From Atriophallophorus winterbourni (taxonomy: Eukaryota; Platyhelminthes; Trematoda; Plagiorchiida; Microphallidae), in the NCBI GenBank assembly GCA_013407085.1, contig JACCGJ010020255.1, positions 111,150 to 175,149 on the forward strand: DNA of 64,000 bases. Direction: 5' to 3'. The notes under the pieces were generated by a model that saw only the letters and a program-made list of their open reading frames with translations, was not told the DNA's origin and did no database searches. Shown here piece after piece: positions 35,610 to 46,199 of the stretch; position 1 is the stretch's first letter, and each line of letters begins with the position of its first letter. Made by a program: the position numbers and the translations under genes.

Positions 35610-36200
35610 AACAAAGTACTAAATTGCCCAGAAATCTACTGCATAATCTATCGTGGTGCGAATGTAGACGTTCATTAACTTTGGTAACGTTACTAAAATC
35701 TTCCAAAAAATCTGTTTGCCTGTTGATATATATTCTGGGAGTACACCTTGTTCTTCAGATTCCCAATAATCCATACTCAAAGATATTTATGCAGCGAGCT
35801 CCGTGTCCAGTTTTTAGTTATCAATCGATATGTCCAAGAAAAACTAATGCCAACGTGTCGCATCTTACTTTTCCGTATGTTGAATATCATATCATTCATG
35901 GCCGCAAAAGTTGACTCGTTGTCCTTATCCCTTCGCAGTTTCTTACAATCATTTGCAGAACTGATTTGCTTCCAAATTTACATATCATCCGCAAACAGAT
36001 TATTTTGGAGGCGATAATCTTTCATGTATAAATGAAAGAGGAGTGGGCCTAGCATGAATCCTTGTTCGACATGGCTGGCGATTTTGAACATTTGAGATAA
36101 CGCTCCGTTTACATTAACTCGGGCCTGGCGATCTTACAGTTGATCACCCAACCACGAGAATAATGCTTCCTAAAGAGTTTTCTATATGTTATTGGGTTGG
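35610..36200 (-). mobile_element. CR1-like LINE RT fragment (duplicate of 16.9 kb)
   Basis: Same fossil and position as in copy 1, about 98 percent identical over its first half. It retains FADD in the catalytic box but has a stop two codons later. Confidence 0.75.
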
Positions 36201-36471
36201 ATTTTGAAGTTTAACTAAGTAAGAAGTTGAAAGTATGGTGCATGAGCATCACAAGATTACACGACATCACACTATTGCGAAATTAACGGTGTAATAATAT
36301 GCTATTATTCCATTGTGTTCCAATGCAGTCCACGAAATGGTACTTTTTCTTATTAGTTAAATCGACTTGACAGCACCAATGTGATTAACAATGATTTCAA
36401 AATGAACTTAGTTTTGCTTGAATACAGGATGACGAAATTAGTAACAATGATGCAATATTGCGATTGTTTGG

Positions 36472-36774
36472 ATGAGCACTTTTGATACGTTACCATGCAT
36501 TTCAGATCCAAAAGTAGCGAACATACAGGACTCCATCGTGGAACAAAAACAGAAAACCAATGAACGGAAAAAAAGGTTGATAAGCCCACGACATACAAAT
36601 AAAATCGAGAAAAAATCCCGGATGTCAAATCGTATTCAAAAGAAACTCAAAGGTGTTAAGAACCAAATTAATAAAATAGGAAATGATCTGGACTGGTTTC
36701 AGAGAGTCGTGAGTGACTTTATCAGTGACATCAAAGGTCGACTGGCACGACTAACTGATCGGCTCCATCAATGA
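36472..36774 (+). CDS. Candidate basic coiled-coil-like terminal exon, copy 2
   Basis: 100-codon frame. Acceptor ATGCATTTCAG (ending 36,505) suggests an exon from 36,506. It has three residues more than copy 1 (KRL-type insertion near residue 35), a length also seen in copy 3, so copy 1 lost 9 bp in frame. Ends LTDRLHQ-stop. Confidence 0.4.
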   Translation: MSTFDTLPCISDPKVANIQDSIVEQKQKTNERKKRLISPRHTNKIEKKSRMSNRIQKKLKGVKNQINKIGNDLDWFQRVVSDFISDIKGRLARLTDRLHQ

Positions 36775-38239
36775 AATTGCAATTTGCATAAAAACATGAC
36801 ACGTTTTATATTCATCCACAAATGCGAAATATTTTAAAGATAATTTTATAAAAATAATAAATTATTTTTATGTGTTTGGGATTCGGTTAGCCTACAGCGA
36901 ACATGTATTATCAGATCAAGGTCGATAGTCAGAATATGGAATATCTCTTTATGGACCACCTCAAATTCATCTTACCCGAAAACACCTAATGAAATCCAAA
37001 GGCTCTCCGGTCATGTAGATACAAAGCCCATCGTTTGACCAATTTACTCATAACAATGTGGCTCACAGAGCATGAGTAAAAGTCTGACAATATGTGAATA
37101 GGATGAAAACCTTCTACTAAATATCAATAAAAATGTACTTTAAATAATTGTTCATTCGTTATTGCACTGAATGTCATACGGTAGAGATTTTTACCTCAAT
37201 AAATTGCTGAGTGCGTGTCTACTAACCATCGTGTTTTCTACTTTCACTGCAGTACATTGACGTCCTAGCGGTCAAAATGGTAGCCTGCATGCAATAGTTA
37301 ATTTGCTAAAGCTTAGTCGCCTTTTTCTGTGTTTTATCATACTATGAAACGAACGCTTCACTTTATTTAAACTCATGCAATTGGATTGATATTTTTAGCG
37401 CGTTATATATTCAAACTAGCCACTACATAATTCTTTCATTTCATTTGGATATACTGTGTAGATAAATCACTCAAATGCTAGGTGTCAAATAGTTAGTATT
37501 ATTAGCTGTAATATAGTATATGGCTTTAGCACTTTTTCAAGATTTACTGTACCCAATATTACTATCCACGCCTGATGAACGTTTACAGTCAGAAATGGGT
37601 TATGGAGTAACTAAGAAGCAGCCATACAAATTAACTGTTTATTTTTTATTGTTTTCATCGTTCGAAATCAGATCCAATGTGTGAATTGGTCTTCCAAGTG
37701 TTAGATTTACCCATGTTATCTGCAATCACTTCTAAATCTAAATTTTCATCTACCGCTTTATCAGTGATTCAAGGTTTGTTGATATTAACACACAATATTG
37801 CAAACAGTGAATAACCAGTTGTGTGTTCCTGTGTACGTGCAGTGAGTGTGAGCCGTCTCAAACGTGTTTCTCCTAAGAGCTATGTTGATGTATTGTAATG
37901 ATTAGAAGAGTTTGCCAAATTTGTCTGTCCATTGTTTATACAGTTACAACCACCATAAGATCACCTCATGATACCATCGAACAACCACACGATCAACATA
38001 TTTGGCTTCTTTTCACATATGATTTTCTGCATCCAACATTAGTTCGATACTTTTGCTGTTTTCGACTCAAAAACAATTTTGTCTGATTTACTAAAAGCAC
38101 ATATGACATTATTTCTCCCTGTCTACCTTCCATCTGTTGGCTTGACTCGATGAATACGTGTCCAATAGGCTCACATTCCTTTTCGTTTTGTGATTATGTT
38201 CCTTTTACAATTTTGATTTAGTTGTGTGTGGTCAAAGTA

Positions 38240-38655
38240 AGAAATTTGGCAAACGTACTTCGCTCATAGTAAAGTGTTTCTCACATCATCGCACTTACAC
38301 CCTACTACCGGTTTCCGGCTGTTTTCCGTCATCATCTGGAGAGAGGAAAATTAGGTTTAGCGAGCGTGAAAACAGTGGATAAATGGTAATCCAGGTAATA
38401 CTTGAATGTCACTTTTGCATAGGGTTCGTACAACGATCAAGTATGTTCAAACACAGAATCACATATTGATTCGTGGTCAAGCACTCAAGGCGCTCATGGA
38501 TGACAAAAATGATGTGTTTTTTACATCTTCGCAGTACAAATCACTGCCGGTTTCTGGCTGTTTGTCTTCATCAGGTTCAGAACGTAAGATTATGTTCAGT
38601 GAGCGTGAAAGCAGTAGATAAGTGCAAAGGAAAGTATTACTTGTAAGCATCTGTT
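38240..38655 (-). repeat. Two hammerhead-family units (duplicate of 19.5 kb)
   Basis: The second unit (38,541-38,577) keeps both CUGAUGA and GAAA on the minus strand, with AAACA in the loop and CCGGCA where CCGGUC or CCGGUA is expected. The first unit matches the 19.55 kb unit closely. Confidence 0.6.
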
Positions 38656-38934
38656 GATCTGATTGCAACATCCAGTGCAGACCGCAATTAATTCAAGATA
38701 ACAAAAAATCTGGTAAAAATATTCAAAAATCAGAAGTATTATTGCAGGTTTATCAATTGATTTTAATGTTTCAGAATGTCATTCTGATCGTAAGTACCCC
38801 ATTAAGAAACGTTGAGAGAGAGAATCATCAACTTTAAGCCTACGATTTCTGCTATGAATAATCGTTTTGGGGAATCAACCGACATCGGCATTCTCATCGG
38901 GATTGTAAGATGTTACACGAACGAAAGCGAATAG

Positions 38935-39770
38935 ATTCAAGATTCAAGGTTTATGGTTACAAAAGCACATTTCTGTACATTACCATAGGATATACAATAA
39001 AAAAATTAAAAAAAATCGTTACTTGTATGATCATATTCATGTTCTTCATAAGTGGAGCAAAAAAATCCTCAATGGCAACACAGACTAAGGGAAAAGAATC
39101 TTTGGATGGACGGTAGTTCAGTTCGTTAAAATAATATAGACATCAATAAGTAGGGGCTAACGCAGTAGTTCTCAAAATAAGGTTTCGTAACCTTTGTTTA
39201 AAGATGTGCTCGTTCGCTGAGGTAACAATATCTGTCGGCAAGCTATTCCACAAGAAGCATACACGAACAGCGAAAAAGTGACGACGACAATTCAATCGTG
39301 AGTGTGGGATTTGAAGGGTCAAAGGGTGGCTGCGTGTGGGGACAATGAAACGAAACTTGAAGAGGTGTTTTAGAGGGTGGGATTTCGCGTAGATGATTCG
39401 ATATGTCAGAGTGAGGTCGTGTAAGGTACGTCTGCGCTCAAGGGTGCACAGTCCAAGTCTGGTCAGTCGCTGCACTAAGGGTAAATTATTCAATCCGGTA
39501 ACCGTTTTCGTTGCCCTGTGATAAATTTGTTCGAGTAGAGAGATGTTTTTTCCATCCATGGCGTCCAAGCTTGTACAGCGTAATCAACGACAGGATGTAT
39601 GTAAGTGTTTAGTAATTTCGCGAGTGAGTGTGGTGGAAAACGTCCAAAAATGCTTTTCAGTAAACCTAGCAAACTGCACGCACGCTTGTAGACGGCTTCG
39701 CACTGTAGGCTGTTCTGCCAGACACCAAGATTCCGAGATCTTTTTGTGATGTACTCCATTCAAGCGGGTG
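38935..39770 (-). mobile_element. 5'-truncated CR1-like LINE with GATTCAA tail
   Basis: Absent from copy 1, where CGAAAGCAAATG runs on to CTCAAGCAATAAACTAGG. Minus-strand frames 39,490-39,759 and 39,143-39,568 overlap out of frame and encode the C-terminal block: NTYIHPVVDYAVQAWTPWM, IYHRATKTVTGLNNLPLVQR, and SRLNCRRHFFAVRVCFLWN to the end. One frameshift near 39,520. The 3' tail at the low coordinate is GATTCAAGATTCAAGG. Confidence 0.85.
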
Positions 39771-41430
39771 ACTGCCCAAGCGGTAAACTAGGAGTAAACT
39801 TTATGAAATAGACTAGTTCGGTTGACTGAAATTATGTTACCATAGACTTTAGTTTCTACTAAAATTTTATATTTCAATGTATTGAGTTGCTTTTGGTCGC
39901 CTACATCCGATATCAACCACAGATTCACATCAAATTCGTATGACGGCTTTGTGTTTCAATATGTTTTATATGTCAAAATCTTCCAGACAAGGAGGATCTA
40001 TCTCTTCCGCTGCGCTCATTACGATTGGTGACAGTTGCACATTGACGGGGTGATAAGCGTTTAGGAGTTCATAGCAGTAGCTGCTCTTCGTTTGCATGCA
40101 GATAACGCCTTAAACAATGCTTTCGAAGTGAGCCATCAAGAACAAATTCTTCAAAACACGTAGAGAAAAATGTAAAGCATTCAAACGTTTTTTTACCGCA
40201 ACTGATGTCTTCCTAGTGAGTAATTTGATGATTTTATCTCACCATAGAATAGGTTTTTTGATATATGATGACAACATGGTGCAAATCTATTATACGCCCC
40301 GAATAACTCGAAAATTTCTCTAAATTTGTCACTTCCATCTGGTTTGTCCTGTGAATACCCTTGCTGCGGTGGTCCGATTTGACCAAACTTGATGTATTGC
40401 ACATCGTTTAAAACTTACTAATGTGCTCCTTAGTATATTTTTCAAGAACAGGTTATCGTTGAAACATTACATGTGCGACTCTCCCGATACCCGGAATCTG
40501 GTGTCTTTTCCAATGTTTTCATGTGTTAGTGAATGCACTATTGATTGAACATCAATCATCATAGGTCGCGGGTGCATAATGTTATCTCACTGTTAAGCCA
40601 TTCTGATATTCGTTCAATCAGTCAGTAGACCGGTTATGTTACGGTTGTGGTTCTCTTTAGCACACAGCTGGGCCAGCAGCACACTCAAACATAACATTCA
40701 TCCGTTGTGTTTTAAATAAGGGTAGTATTCTGATTACAATTAAACCCCATCGTTCGTCACTATTCGCAACTGTGCCACACGCTTTTACGGAAAATTGAAC
40801 AGTGTTGTGCATGAAAATATTCCGCTTAGATACATATCGAATATTCATGACAATTTGAGCGCAGAAATGTTTGAACTTGTCCAAAATAATAGTCTGCTAA
40901 CCTCGCAGTATTTGAAGTGACTCTGTGGTTTTCTTTGTGATGGTAATCTCAATGTCATATCTTCATAACTTAGCCACTAATAAACTTAGGTTATGGAAAA
41001 AATATGCAAAAAATACTTTCGCAATGAACGAAATACAACTTTTAAGAGATAGGGAACGTAAGCAGATTCAACTTTAAGCATCAAAACAGCAGATACTGTT
41101 TTTTCCAGTTTCCGAACGTAGATTCGACAAAAAGTGTAAAAATGGCACCGAACAGTCGAGGTAATATACTGTGAGATTTACGTGAGAGTCATAACTGAAC
41201 TATAAGTCGGCTAAAGTTGCCCGTGTTGTCCCACAATTCAATTCAATTCAATTCAATTTTAATGGTCTAAAAAGCATATAGCTTTACAAAAAACCAAAGA
41301 ATAATATGACAACAACGAATAATATAACAACAATATATAGATTGCTTACTGGGCAGTTCAAAAATCAAGTAAATATCCAAGGGCAGAAATTGTTTTCGAT
41401 TGGTGGGATAACAAATGTAGTTGTATGGTG

Positions 41431-42165
41431 TTAAGATGTATAGTTTTCTTCAATGCACGGCTTTAGGGTCAAATAGGCATCAAGGCTTCTTTCGAAAGTT
41501 TGCTGGTTTGGTGAGTTCACAACATTATCTGGCAGATTGTTCCAAGTAAAACAAACTCGCACGGCAAAAAAATGTCGTCTGCAGTTTAGTCTCGAGTGAG
41601 GGACAGTTAGAGTAAATGTGTGAGCTCTTGTATTTTGCGAGCTCCGTAGATTCAATAAGCATTGTAGAGGGTGATTTTTGGTATTCAAAATATTGTAAAC
41701 CAGAATCAAATCCCCTCGGAGACGACGGCGTGGATAATCAAATAAATTCAGCGTTTTGATTCGCTCATTGTAGGGTTTCCGGCTGAGTCCAGTGACAAGT
41801 TTGGTAGCTCGATGATATATTCGTTGCAAAGTCGCAACATCTTTTTTAAGCCATTGCGACCATGCTTGAACCGCATATTCCATCGTGGGCCTGATGTACG
41901 TATTTATAATACAGGGAATTGTCTGTTTTGAGAACCTACCGAAAATTCTCTTTAGGAGTGACAATTTCTGTGATGTTTTGCGATAGACGTAGTTGCAGTG
42001 GCTCGACATCCCTAGGGTGTTGCTTATTAACACACCCAAGTCCCTTTGTTCCATGGTCACGAGAGGCTGTGTGTTCCAAGAAAATACTGGTACTCCACAT
42101 ATTTGCCAATGTTTAACATGTGACACTTTTGGAAATTGAAAAATATGCGATTTTTTAGGGACCAA
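41431..42165 (-). CDS. CR1-like LINE protein, C-terminal frame
   Basis: Continuation of the reverse-transcriptase protein after the 2-bp frameshift near 42,070. It carries MEQRDLGVLISNTL, INTYIRPTMEYAVQAWSQWL, IYHRATKLVTGL and the terminal SRLNCRRHFFAVRVCFTWNN block, ending ENYTS-stop. Together the two frames give about 950 residues, the usual size of CR1 ORF2 proteins. Confidence 0.88.
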   Translation of the reverse strand: MVPKKSHIFQFPKVSHVKHWQICGVPVFSWNTQPLVTMEQRDLGVLISNTLGMSSHCNYVYRKTSQKLSLLKRIFGRFSKQTIPCIINTYIRPTMEYAVQAWSQWLKKDVATLQRIYHRATKLVTGLSRKPYNERIKTLNLFDYPRRRLRGDLILVYNILNTKNHPLQCLLNLRSSQNTRAHTFTLTVPHSRLNCRRHFFAVRVCFTWNNLPDNVVNSPNQQTFERSLDAYLTLKPCIEENYTS

Positions 42166-44288
42166 GCCTGGAGGTTGTCCAGATCCTTCTGGAGCAGTTC
42201 GCAGTCTTCCGACTTACTTATCTTAGACCAAACTTTTATATCGTCCGCGAACAGTACGATCTTGCATTTGATGAGAGCTGGTATGTCATTAGCATAAAGC
42301 GCGAAGAGGATTGGTCCGAGGACGGATCCCTGAGGCACTCCACTTGTCACGGCTACCGACTTCGATAGAGCACCGTCCACAGAGACTTGAACAAACCGAT
42401 CAGTCAGGTAATTTTCTAACCATGCTAACAGACTGCCAGTGATACCACAACGTTCCAGCTTCTGCAAGAGAATACTGTGGTTTACACGGTCAAATGCTTT
42501 CGACATATCGAGGTAACATACATGGATAGTATCCCCAGCATCCACTGCTCGAGTCCAGTCGTCAAGGGTGAGGAGAAGGTTAGTAAGGCAGGAGTATCCC
42601 CTTCTAAAACCGTGTTGGGCTCCCGAAAATAGCTTATTTTCCTCAAGGTATTTGCTCAGTTTTTTTGCCACGATCCTTTCGAGTACCTTGGATACGGCGG
42701 ACAACAAAGTAACAGGTCTGTAATTTGCGGGCTCCGAACGCACCCCGCCTTTGAAAATCGGGGAGATTATACCAGATTTCCATTCAGTCGGTATGACACT
42801 TTGCGACAACGATTCGCAGAATAACTGAGTTAGAGGTCCGCATAGAGATTGTGCACAATGCTTGAGTATATTCGGGGTAATTTTATCACAACCAGGGGAT
42901 TTTCTGGGATTCAACGATAGTAGAGTTCCCAGCACCTCTTCTTTGTTGATGGTTATTGTGTCCAATGGTAGAGGATGCGTTATTTCTGGATCCATTTGTA
43001 TATCCACGCTTTCCTTTGGACAAAATACTGTAGCATAATAATTTACCAAAGCATCCGCGGTGTCAGCTGCATTTGTGGTCATTCCAGTGGGCGTCCGCAA
43101 GGCCGCAACTCCTGGTTTCACTGAACACTGCTTGTTCACAATCTGGTAAAGAAGCTTGGGATTCCGTTCCATTTTAGACATTATGACAGCTTGATACTGT
43201 ATTTTGTCTTCAGCAATAAGTTTGATGACCTGGTTTCTTAGTTTTCTAAAGGTCTCCCATGTGGCATCGGTGGTTAACTGGCGATGGTTTATCCAAGCCT
43301 TATTTCGCAGTTTAATCCATTTCCGAGTGCGACTGCGGATTTTAAATTCGAATGCCTTTCCACACTGTTTTGGTACGAATGCTGAGTGTGAGTTGATTTC
43401 CCGGTTTAGATTGGTCAAAATGCTACACCACTGCTCTTTTACTCCTATGCCTTCAATTTGCCAATCGTTAATCAAACTTAGGGCGTTTGATAATTTTGAT
43501 AGGCATACCTTTCTGATGAATTTTGTTCTATCGTTTGTTCGCTCTGCTCGACATAGGTAGTCAAAATTCAAGACCAAATGGTCGCTCGAACCTAGCGGAC
43601 AATCGTATGTAATGCTTTCGACGGAGTCCTCTTCAGTTGTCAAGATAAGATCGAGCATTGAAGGCATATCTCTCCCTCTGTATCTTGTATTGCTTTCAAC
43701 GTGATTATACAAAGGAATTTCGTCAAACAGCTGCTGAAAGATGGCAGCAGTGGAGGTGTGAGAAATTTTGTTCGTCTTCAGCAAGTTAGGCAGATTAAAG
43801 TCTCCCATGATCAAGATTCTGGTATGATATCTCGAGGCAATCAAGCGTAGCTTGTCGAGTAGATTCGTATTATACACTTCCGGGGCTGCTGGTGGGCGAT
43901 AAATTACGCCGATTGTGCAATCATCGCCTGTAGTCGTTGTCAACAAACACCATAGCGTGTCCTGAAGCACCAAGTCGGAATCCGTCATTTCTTTGCACTT
44001 GAGTCTCTGATCATAATAGAGTGCCACACCTCCTCCACGTGACGCACGGTCTCGGCGGAGCAGTGACATGCCAGCAATCTCTAACTCACAATCGTGGATT
44101 TCCGGGCTCAGCCAAGTTTCGGTAATGGCAATTAGCTGAGGTCGTTTAGTCTCAAACCGAGCGACAAGTTCGGCAAATTTGTTAATCAAGCATTGGGCAT
44201 TGGTATAGAGGCATCCAAGAACACTTTTGGTAAGCAAAGATGGATGGTGTCGTGTGATGTCATAATCTGAGACAACCGTCATTGTCAC
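42057..44288 (-). CDS. CR1-like endonuclease/reverse transcriptase, main frame
   Basis: 743 codons. The APE-type endonuclease runs from about residue 25 to 245 with the active-site series TNAQ, ITETWL, VIYRPP, MGDFNLP, LDLILT and SSDHLVL all present. Reverse transcriptase runs from about 440 to 700: NPRKSPGCDKITP, IISPIFKGG, NYRPVTLLS, QHGFRRGYSCLTN, CYLDMSKAFDRVNH, SGVPQGSVLGPILF and the catalytic LFADD. It ends prematurely at residue 743 because of a 2-bp insertion (TGTGTGTT where the other copy has TGTGTT). The other family member in this window, at 3.6-8.8 kb, is far more decayed, so this is a younger insertion. Function is target-primed retrotransposition. Confidence 0.92.
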   Translation of the reverse strand: MTMTVVSDYDITRHHPSLLTKSVLGCLYTNAQCLINKFAELVARFETKRPQLIAITETWLSPEIHDCELEIAGMSLLRRDRASRGGGVALYYDQRLKCKEMTDSDLVLQDTLWCLLTTTTGDDCTIGVIYRPPAAPEVYNTNLLDKLRLIASRYHTRILIMGDFNLPNLLKTNKISHTSTAAIFQQLFDEIPLYNHVESNTRYRGRDMPSMLDLILTTEEDSVESITYDCPLGSSDHLVLNFDYLCRAERTNDRTKFIRKVCLSKLSNALSLINDWQIEGIGVKEQWCSILTNLNREINSHSAFVPKQCGKAFEFKIRSRTRKWIKLRNKAWINHRQLTTDATWETFRKLRNQVIKLIAEDKIQYQAVIMSKMERNPKLLYQIVNKQCSVKPGVAALRTPTGMTTNAADTADALVNYYATVFCPKESVDIQMDPEITHPLPLDTITINKEEVLGTLLSLNPRKSPGCDKITPNILKHCAQSLCGPLTQLFCESLSQSVIPTEWKSGIISPIFKGGVRSEPANYRPVTLLSAVSKVLERIVAKKLSKYLEENKLFSGAQHGFRRGYSCLTNLLLTLDDWTRAVDAGDTIHVCYLDMSKAFDRVNHSILLQKLERCGITGSLLAWLENYLTDRFVQVSVDGALSKSVAVTSGVPQGSVLGPILFALYANDIPALIKCKIVLFADDIKVWSKISKSEDCELLQKDLDNLQAWSLKNRIFFNFQKCHMLNIGKYVEYQYFLGTHSLS

Positions 44289-44309
44289 GCCGACTCTGGA
44301 GGAGTCGGC
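44289..44309 (-). other. 8-bp perfect hairpin at the 5' end of the CR1-like element
   Basis: GCCGACTC and GAGTCGGC flank a 5-nt loop. It lies just upstream of the start codon in the transcript. The older copy keeps only the first arm (about 8,823-8,830). Confidence 0.8.
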
Positions 44310-44359
44310 ACTTTTCTGTTTTTTGACAAGTTTTATTACACGGAACGCTTTTGTTTTTT

Positions 44360-45300
44360 ATATATATAAACGACATGCCTACCGCAGTGCAGTCGTCGGT
44401 GTTTATTTTTGCTGATGACGCAAAGCTTTGGCGCGAGATAAATTCCACAGCTGACAAGCAGAACCTTAAACGGGATCTCGATATGATTTACACTACGTCC
44501 GTAGACTACGAAATGTAACTTAATGATTCGACATGCAGTCTATTGTCGCTCAATAGCAAGTTGAACAAAGAATATTATCTAGGTCGTACTGTTATTGAAC
44601 CCGCCTCCTTCGAAAAGGAATTGGGCGTGATTATTCAATCAGACATAGGAAACTCAATGCAATGTAGACTAGCTTCCAGCTAACCTAAGAGCAACTTGGG
44701 TCTCGATGGAAGAGTGCTTTGTTCACTTAATCCCAACTTTGTCTACAAATTGATTTCAAAATAAATCCGTCCTCATATCAAATATACTATAGAGGCATGG
44801 GATCCTTGGTTGAAAAAAGATACTCAGCAGGTGTTCAACTCCACAGTGCAGAGCGACAAAACTCGTCCTGGGACTTTCTAATTATCCATACGAAATGAGA
44901 CCTAAAATATTAAATTTGCATTCTGCTCAATACAGACGGGAATGAGGAGCAATAATATTTATTTGGACATTGCTTAATCAGACAAATCATCCTTGCAGTC
45001 GTTTGTTTCATTATTACCGTAACACATCTGCGTGATCATTAATCTAAACTATGCCAACAGCATAGCAGGTTGAAATATGCATTTACCATTAGTAATTTGT
45101 AATTGTGTAACGCTTAACATATTCGGGTTGTACAATCTGGAACCATTGGCGTTTTCAAGAAATCACTAGATGTCCACATGGAAAATTACTTTTTTCACAT
45201 TTGACAACAGTATTTTTATAACATCCGACTCGATGTACATTTTTTGGATTTTGTAAAGCATAGCTTCTTACCCGCATATAATCTATGAATAAATCGATGA
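44360..45300 (+). mobile_element. CR1-like LINE RT fragment (duplicate of 21.8 kb)
   Basis: Begins IND-MPTAVQSSVFIFADDAKLW with the catalytic Asp pair intact, then LKRDLDMI. Beyond that, frames are broken as in copy 1. It lies immediately next to the minus-strand CR1-like insertion. Confidence 0.75.
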
Positions 45301-45739
45301 ATGAAAATGTGGAAAATCTATGAAAAATCGTGTGCGTGCTGCGAAATGTATGGTTCCTCCTGAGAAGCGCTGTATAGTCTCATAAAAGAATGTGGTCTGC
45401 ATGCGCATAAAATTTCGTCCGAAAGAGGCAAAGGAAAAACAAAATAGTAAACCCGCAAATGAACACATTTATTACAACCCAAAAGAAAATCCATAGGTCC
45501 AGATTATACAAAAAATTAAACTTAGAATTCAGCCATCAGATTAGTGAATCAATATGCCGTTTACAGCAACAGAATTACAATGTACAGGGTAGTTTTGTGA
45601 AACTTTTGTCTGAAAACATTTGCGAATAAACTGGATCATATTGAGACATTATCAATCAAGATGGACAAGAACCATTGTTCAGTCTACAAATTGTAACTTG
45701 ATTTCGTGACCTGCTGGTCAATATTTTATAAATATTGTG

Positions 45740-46190
45740 GTGAAATTATTGGAATTCAAAGTTTTCAAGGTTCAAAATGCAAATACTTAACATTAACCAT
45801 AGATTAAAAATATAAGGAATGTATAAAAACAACACACTCGTTTTATCAATATGGAAAGTCGGCATGTGTATTCAGGTGCGAGGTTGGATTTGGTCAATAT
45901 ATATTTGTCAAGTTTTGCCTTGAACATGTTCAGACTTGAAGCATAAATGATATATAGGGACAGAGAGTTCCATATAAAATAAACTCGGGCAGCAAAGAAG
46001 AACGTTCAACAATTTGATCTAGAATGTGTAACAATTAAGTTATAATCATGAGATCTGCTATCACGTGCTTCTTGCCCATTAAACAGGTGTTCAAGTGGGT
46101 GATCCACTGTACGCAGAATGTTGAAGAGCTGGATCAAATCACCCCTGCTGAAAATTATTGTATACAAATAAAGCCAATTTCTTCTTCTTT
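45740..46190 (-). mobile_element. CR1-like LINE, C-terminal fragment
   Basis: On the minus strand the frames read FSRGDLIQLFNILRTVDHPL, then FFFAARVYFIWNSLSLYII, matching the LINE C-terminal blocks. It lies between segmental copies 2 and 3, in neither. Confidence 0.6.
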
Positions 46191-46199
46191 TATTTCTTC

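Larger units (their letters stand above)
41237..44325 (-). mobile_element. Nearly intact CR1-like LINE
   Basis: 3' end at 41,237 with a (CAATT)n tail, 5' end at about 44,325, flanked by ACAA on both sides (41,233-41,236 and 44,326-44,329). The empty site CCCACAAG is visible in copy 1 near 21,692-21,699. It encodes an endonuclease-RT protein split by one frameshift. There is no separate upstream ORF1, so the copy is either 5'-truncated or of a single-ORF type. Confidence 0.92.
25210..45570. repeat. Segmental duplication, copy 2 (~10.5 kb plus four insertions)
   Basis: Collinear with 12,190-22,980. The 20.4-kb span contains insertions of about 1.9, 4.0, 0.84 and 3.1 kb absent from copy 1. Removing them leaves about 10.5 kb, close to copy 1. 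Copy-1 sequence supplies the empty site for each insertion. Confidence 0.88.

Noticed and set aside
40193..40402. Minus-strand frame with GPPQQGYSQ
   Set aside because: Suggestive composition, but the frame is broken in the aligned copy 1 region near 20.76-20.89 kb.
43204..43560. 118-codon plus-strand open frame
   Set aside because: Antisense to the well-supported CR1-like protein; no independent motif.
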